In this document: in pieces, positions 61,241-64,000 of the stretch | Position numbering within the stretch: position 1 is the stretch's first letter | How the letters are laid out: the number at the start of each line of letters is the position of its first letter | NCBI RefSeq assembly: GCF_024347435.1 | Contig: NZ_AP025480.1 | Location: 806,001 to 870,000 of the forward strand | Direction: 5' to 3' | DNA length: 64,000 bases | Source: Vibrio cyclitrophicus | GTDB lineage: Bacteria > Pseudomonadota > Gammaproteobacteria > Enterobacterales > Vibrionaceae | Notes under the pieces: model-generated | The model's input: the letters and a program-made list of their open reading frames with translations, nothing else | What the model was told of the DNA's origin: nothing | Databases searched by the model: none | Program-made: the position numbers and the translations under genes

Positions 61241-62629
61241 TTAAACAGCTGAAGCTTCTGTTGTTTTTGGTTCAGCTTCTAGCAAGGTGTTAGTTTCTAC
61301 GCCATGCATCCATGACACGAGTTTACCAGCACACAGCAACAGTAATATGCCACTCACCGTTGCAGTAATCGCAATACCACTGAAAATAGACATAGCACCA
61401 AGCTCACCTACGTGTGAACCTACCAGGCCTGCTACGTAGTTTGCAATGGCGTTAAAGCCAAACCATGCCCCCATCATTAACGATGCTAGGCGAAGTGGAG
61501 CTAACTTAGTGACCAACGACAGGCCAATAGGAGATAGACAAAGCTCACCAAGAGTATGGAAGAAGAAAGCACCGACTAGCCAAAGCATGGATGTTTTGAC
61601 TGTTAGGTCGCCACCTTGTTCCATTACTGCACCCATCATGCACACGAAGCCTAGAGCTAAGAAAAACAGAGCCATCGCAAATTTCACTGGAGAGTTTGGT
61701 TCGCGCTTACCAAGTTTGACCCAGAATGCGGCTATTAATGGCGCAAGTGTGATGATGAAGAACGGGTTCAGAGACTGGAACCAAGCAGCTGGTACTTCAA
61801 AATCGCCGATCATACGGTCAGTATATTGCTGAGTATAAATATTCATTAGGCCACCGGCTTGTTCAAAGCCTGCCCAGAAAACGATCACGAACAGACCCAT
61901 AACCAGAATAACTTTTAATCTGTCGAACTCTTCTTTTGTGAGTGGCGTTTTCTCTTTCGACTTGTTCAGTGCTTTTGCTCGTGCAGCTGCTGGCACCGAA
62001 CCGATGTTACCTAACCAAGATTGAGCCATCGTCATTTGCATAATCAGGCTAATGACCATACCAATACCAGCGGCAAGGAAACCTGCCTTCCAGCCGAAAG
62101 AGTCGACTGCAGCGCCTGAAATTAAGCCACCAAGTAGTGCGCCTAAGTTAATGCCCATGTAGAAAATGGTGAAAGCACCGTCACGTCGGTTATCGCCTTC
62201 TTGGTACAGATCGCCAACCATGGTCGAGATGTTTGGTTTAAACATGCCGTTACCACTGATAAGCAGCGCTAAACCAAGGTAAAGAGCGTTTACTTGGTCT
62301 AAGCCAATAAAACCATTGGGCAGAGCAAGTGTAAATTGACCAAGTGCCATTAATAGGCCACCAATCAAGATCGATTTACGTTGACCTAGGTAATTATCGG
62401 CAATCCAGCCACCAATTAATGGTGTGATATAGACTAAACCGGTGTAAATACCATAGAGATCGAGTGCGTCTTTTGTTGACCAACCAAGTCCACCGTTGAG
62501 GGTAGTGTCAGTTAAGAATAAAACCAGAATTGCACGCATCGCATAGTAGGAAAAACGTTCCCATAGCTCTGTGCTAAAAAGTAGAAATAGGCCTCTAGGG
62601 TGGCCAAAAATGTTGTGATTGCTTGGCAT
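61241..62629 (-). CDS. POT-family proton-dependent peptide transporter
   Basis: Inner-membrane di/tripeptide:H+ symporter of 462 residues with about 12-14 membrane segments. The ExxERF motif appears as ELWERFSYYAMRAIL, and FTIFYMGINLGALLG is the second signature. Which Dtp subtype is meant cannot be decided from sequence alone. It starts at 62629 and is divergent from rfaH. Confidence 0.92.
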   Translation of the reverse strand: MPSNHNIFGHPRGLFLLFSTELWERFSYYAMRAILVLFLTDTTLNGGLGWSTKDALDLYGIYTGLVYITPLIGGWIADNYLGQRKSILIGGLLMALGQFTLALPNGFIGLDQVNALYLGLALLISGNGMFKPNISTMVGDLYQEGDNRRDGAFTIFYMGINLGALLGGLISGAAVDSFGWKAGFLAAGIGMVISLIMQMTMAQSWLGNIGSVPAAARAKALNKSKEKTPLTKEEFDRLKVILVMGLFVIVFWAGFEQAGGLMNIYTQQYTDRMIGDFEVPAAWFQSLNPFFIITLAPLIAAFWVKLGKREPNSPVKFAMALFFLALGFVCMMGAVMEQGGDLTVKTSMLWLVGAFFFHTLGELCLSPIGLSLVTKLAPLRLASLMMGAWFGFNAIANYVAGLVGSHVGELGAMSIFSGIAITATVSGILLLLCAGKLVSWMHGVETNTLLEAEPKTTEASAV

Positions 62630-63119
62630 AAGTTTTACTAATTTTAGGTATTAAAAGATTTTATAGTTACTTATGTATACAGAGTAGAATAACCATCTGC
62701 AATAGGTGTGTTTTATGGTTACGACAACTTATTTTTTATAAGTGAATGATAATGTGAGGTTTTCTTTGTAATGTCACCCAGTTAACGCGTGCTGCAAACT
62801 AATTTTTCAAATTTGGTTTGGTGGCGTAATAAACAATTCAAGCGCGCCCCTGAATGGTTTAATTGTTATGTATCAGTTTGGTGTATTGCTTCGGGTTTTA
62901 AAGAGTATGCTATGCACAATAGGAGTGGCGTACACACGCTTACAATAATGCACCTTTTTATCTGAAAACGATCCCTGTACAATGCTTAACCACTTTTGCT
63001 ACCTATAACTTTTTGTTGATAAATTGGTCTGCTACGCATTATTTCTTGCTTGCTCGATTCATTTTATTAATGGCGATTCAACCGTTTTAGGCATGTGGTA
63101 AAATATCTAAAAATATAAA
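62630..63119. other. Intergenic region between POT transporter and rfaH
   Basis: 490 bases with no supported gene. An inverted pair AACAATT / AATTGTT around 62834-62868 is the only structure noticed. Promoters for both flanking genes must lie here but are not distinct. Confidence 0.5.
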
Positions 63120-63638
63120 ATGGCTAGTAAAATGAAACGTTGGTATTTACTTTACTGTAAGCGTGGTGATCAAAAACGCGCGCAGTTGCACTTAGAAAAT
63201 CAAGGGGTGGAGTGTTTTTATCCCCAAGTAGAAGTTGAAAAGGTTGTTCGAGGGAAAGAAAAGCAGGTCAAAGAACCGTTATTTCCATCTTACATCTTTG
63301 TTCGCTTTGATTATGAGCAAGGCCCAAGTTTTACGACGGTTCGCTCTACTCGTGGTGTTGTCGACTTTATTAAATTCGGATCTAGGCCACATGAAGTACA
63401 AGGTGATTTAGTGTTTGAGCTTAAAGAGTTCGAGAAATGTTTTAGTGACGATACTGAAGACTGTTGTATTGAGTTTGAATCAGGGCAAGTCGTGAAAATT
63501 AAGAGTGGTCAGTTTGCTGGTATTGAGGCTATCTATCATCAAAAAGATGGTGAGGCGCGTTCTATCATGTTAGTTAAGATGATCAGTCAAGTGGTACCTG
63601 TCAGTATTGAGAACGAGGCACTTCAAGCCCAAGCATAA
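63120..63638 (+). CDS. rfaH: Transcription antiterminator RfaH
   Basis: NusG paralogue that binds paused RNA polymerase at ops sites and activates long operons for LPS, capsule and conjugation. Up to 172 residues; the NGN domain begins RWYLLYCKRGDQKRAQ, with FPSYIFVRFDYE and TRGVVDFIKFG, and the C-terminal KOW region (FAGIEAIYHQKDGEARSIML) follows. Starts at 63120 and 63132 (MKRWYLL) are both possible; neither has a strong ribosome site, and 63132 fits the family better. Confidence 0.93.
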   Translation: MASKMKRWYLLYCKRGDQKRAQLHLENQGVECFYPQVEVEKVVRGKEKQVKEPLFPSYIFVRFDYEQGPSFTTVRSTRGVVDFIKFGSRPHEVQGDLVFELKEFEKCFSDDTEDCCIEFESGQVVKIKSGQFAGIEAIYHQKDGEARSIMLVKMISQVVPVSIENEALQAQA

Positions 63639-63664
63639 GCGCAAGAATAAAAACAAGGCTTAAT

Positions 63665-63690
63665 AAAAAAGGCGCATTATGCGCCTTTTT
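63665..63690. terminator. Bidirectional terminator, rfaH / asnB
   Basis: AAAAAAGGCGCA-tta-TGCGCCTTTTT. Confidence 0.85.
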
Positions 63691-63720
63691 AGTGTTTAGC
63701 ATTTATTCAAACGAAATCTC

Positions 63721-64000
63721 TTAGTAAGAGTCGTTGTGAACGGCTTGTACCGCACGACCAGATGGGTCTACACAGTTTTTGAATGACTCATCCCATTCAA
63801 TGGCTTTCGCAGATGAACAGGCAACCGAAGGACCGCCAGGGACACATTCTGCTGCTGATTCTAGAGGGAATAACTCTTCGAAGATCTCACGGTAAGCGTA
63901 ACCTTCTTTGGTTGTTGGCGTGTTGTAAGGGAAGCGGAATTTAGCGGCTTCCATTTGTTGATCCGTTACTTTTGCTTCAGCCGTTGCTTTCAACGTATCG
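63721..64000 (-). CDS. asnB: Asparagine synthetase B, C-terminal end (truncated by window)
   Basis: Last 92 or so codons of the glutamine-dependent asparagine synthetase. The sequence RFPYNTPTTKEGYAYREIFEELFP and CVPGGPSVACSSAKAIEWD matches the AsnB C-terminus closely from memory of E. coli AsnB. The frame is open to the window edge, so the gene continues beyond 64000. It converges on rfaH. Confidence 0.92.
   Translation of the reverse strand, partial: DTLKATAEAKVTDQQMEAAKFRFPYNTPTTKEGYAYREIFEELFPLESAAECVPGGPSVACSSAKAIEWDESFKNCVDPSGRAVQAVHNDSY

Noticed and set aside
62834..62870. AACAATT ... AATTGTT pair as an integron attC site
   Set aside because: It has an attC-like flavour, but the full set of attC half-sites is not recognisable and no integron cassette is nearby.

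Overview
The window is a chromosomal segment from a Vibrio, most likely a marine species close to the splendidus group. The evidence is the toxRS pair divergent from htpG, the OprD-type chitoporin beside ligA, paired sheathed-flagellum-type flagellins, and gene order that joins several ancestral gammaproteobacterial blocks also known from E. coli. Genus is well supported; species is inference.

Layout. 1-5.4 kb: mltD (partial), gloB, yafS-like methyltransferase, rnhA, dnaQ, with an IS4-family element between yafS and rnhA. 5.4-11.2 kb: a TIGR03503-type protein, fadE under a FadR-like operator, gmhA and a class II amidotransferase. 11.2-24.9 kb: the purN-purM/upp/uraA salvage and de novo block with two PurR-like boxes, DUF2066, DUF2069, a WrbA-like flavoprotein, arsC, bepA, a TusA-like protein, perM, bcp, gcvR, dapA and bamC. 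25-29.4 kb: yffB-dapE-M15 peptidase-DUF2897 operon and small envelope proteins. 29.4-35.1 kb: Dyp peroxidase, two flagellins each with a sigma-28 promoter, and an IS50-like element. 35.1-46 kb: crr, ptsI, ptsH behind an Mlc-like operator, cysK, cysZ, zipA, ligA, chiP and chiQ. 46-51.5 kb: cueR, nfeD, qmcA, cnoX, an SDR and a TIGR01777 epimerase. 51.8-54.7 kb: a tightly coupled operon of two DUF1538 membrane proteins, a PII-like protein and a CBS protein, then yfcE. 54.8-64 kb: Rdx/SelW-like protein, toxS, toxR, htpG, adk, hemH, a POT peptide transporter, rfaH and the 3' end of asnB.

Most of the window is core genome. The accessory parts are the two insertion sequences. Both sit exactly inside the hairpin of what was an intrinsic terminator (yafS/rnhA and crr), and rejoining the flanks rebuilds a clean terminator in each case. 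Both elements also carry a hairpin of their own just before the transposase start.

The least understood functional unit is the DUF1538-DUF1538-PII-CBS operon at 51792-54061. Two paralogous membrane halves share the same signature motifs and are encoded in overlapping frames with two nucleotide-sensing-type proteins, which suggests a regulated transporter. No tRNA, rRNA or CRISPR array was seen.
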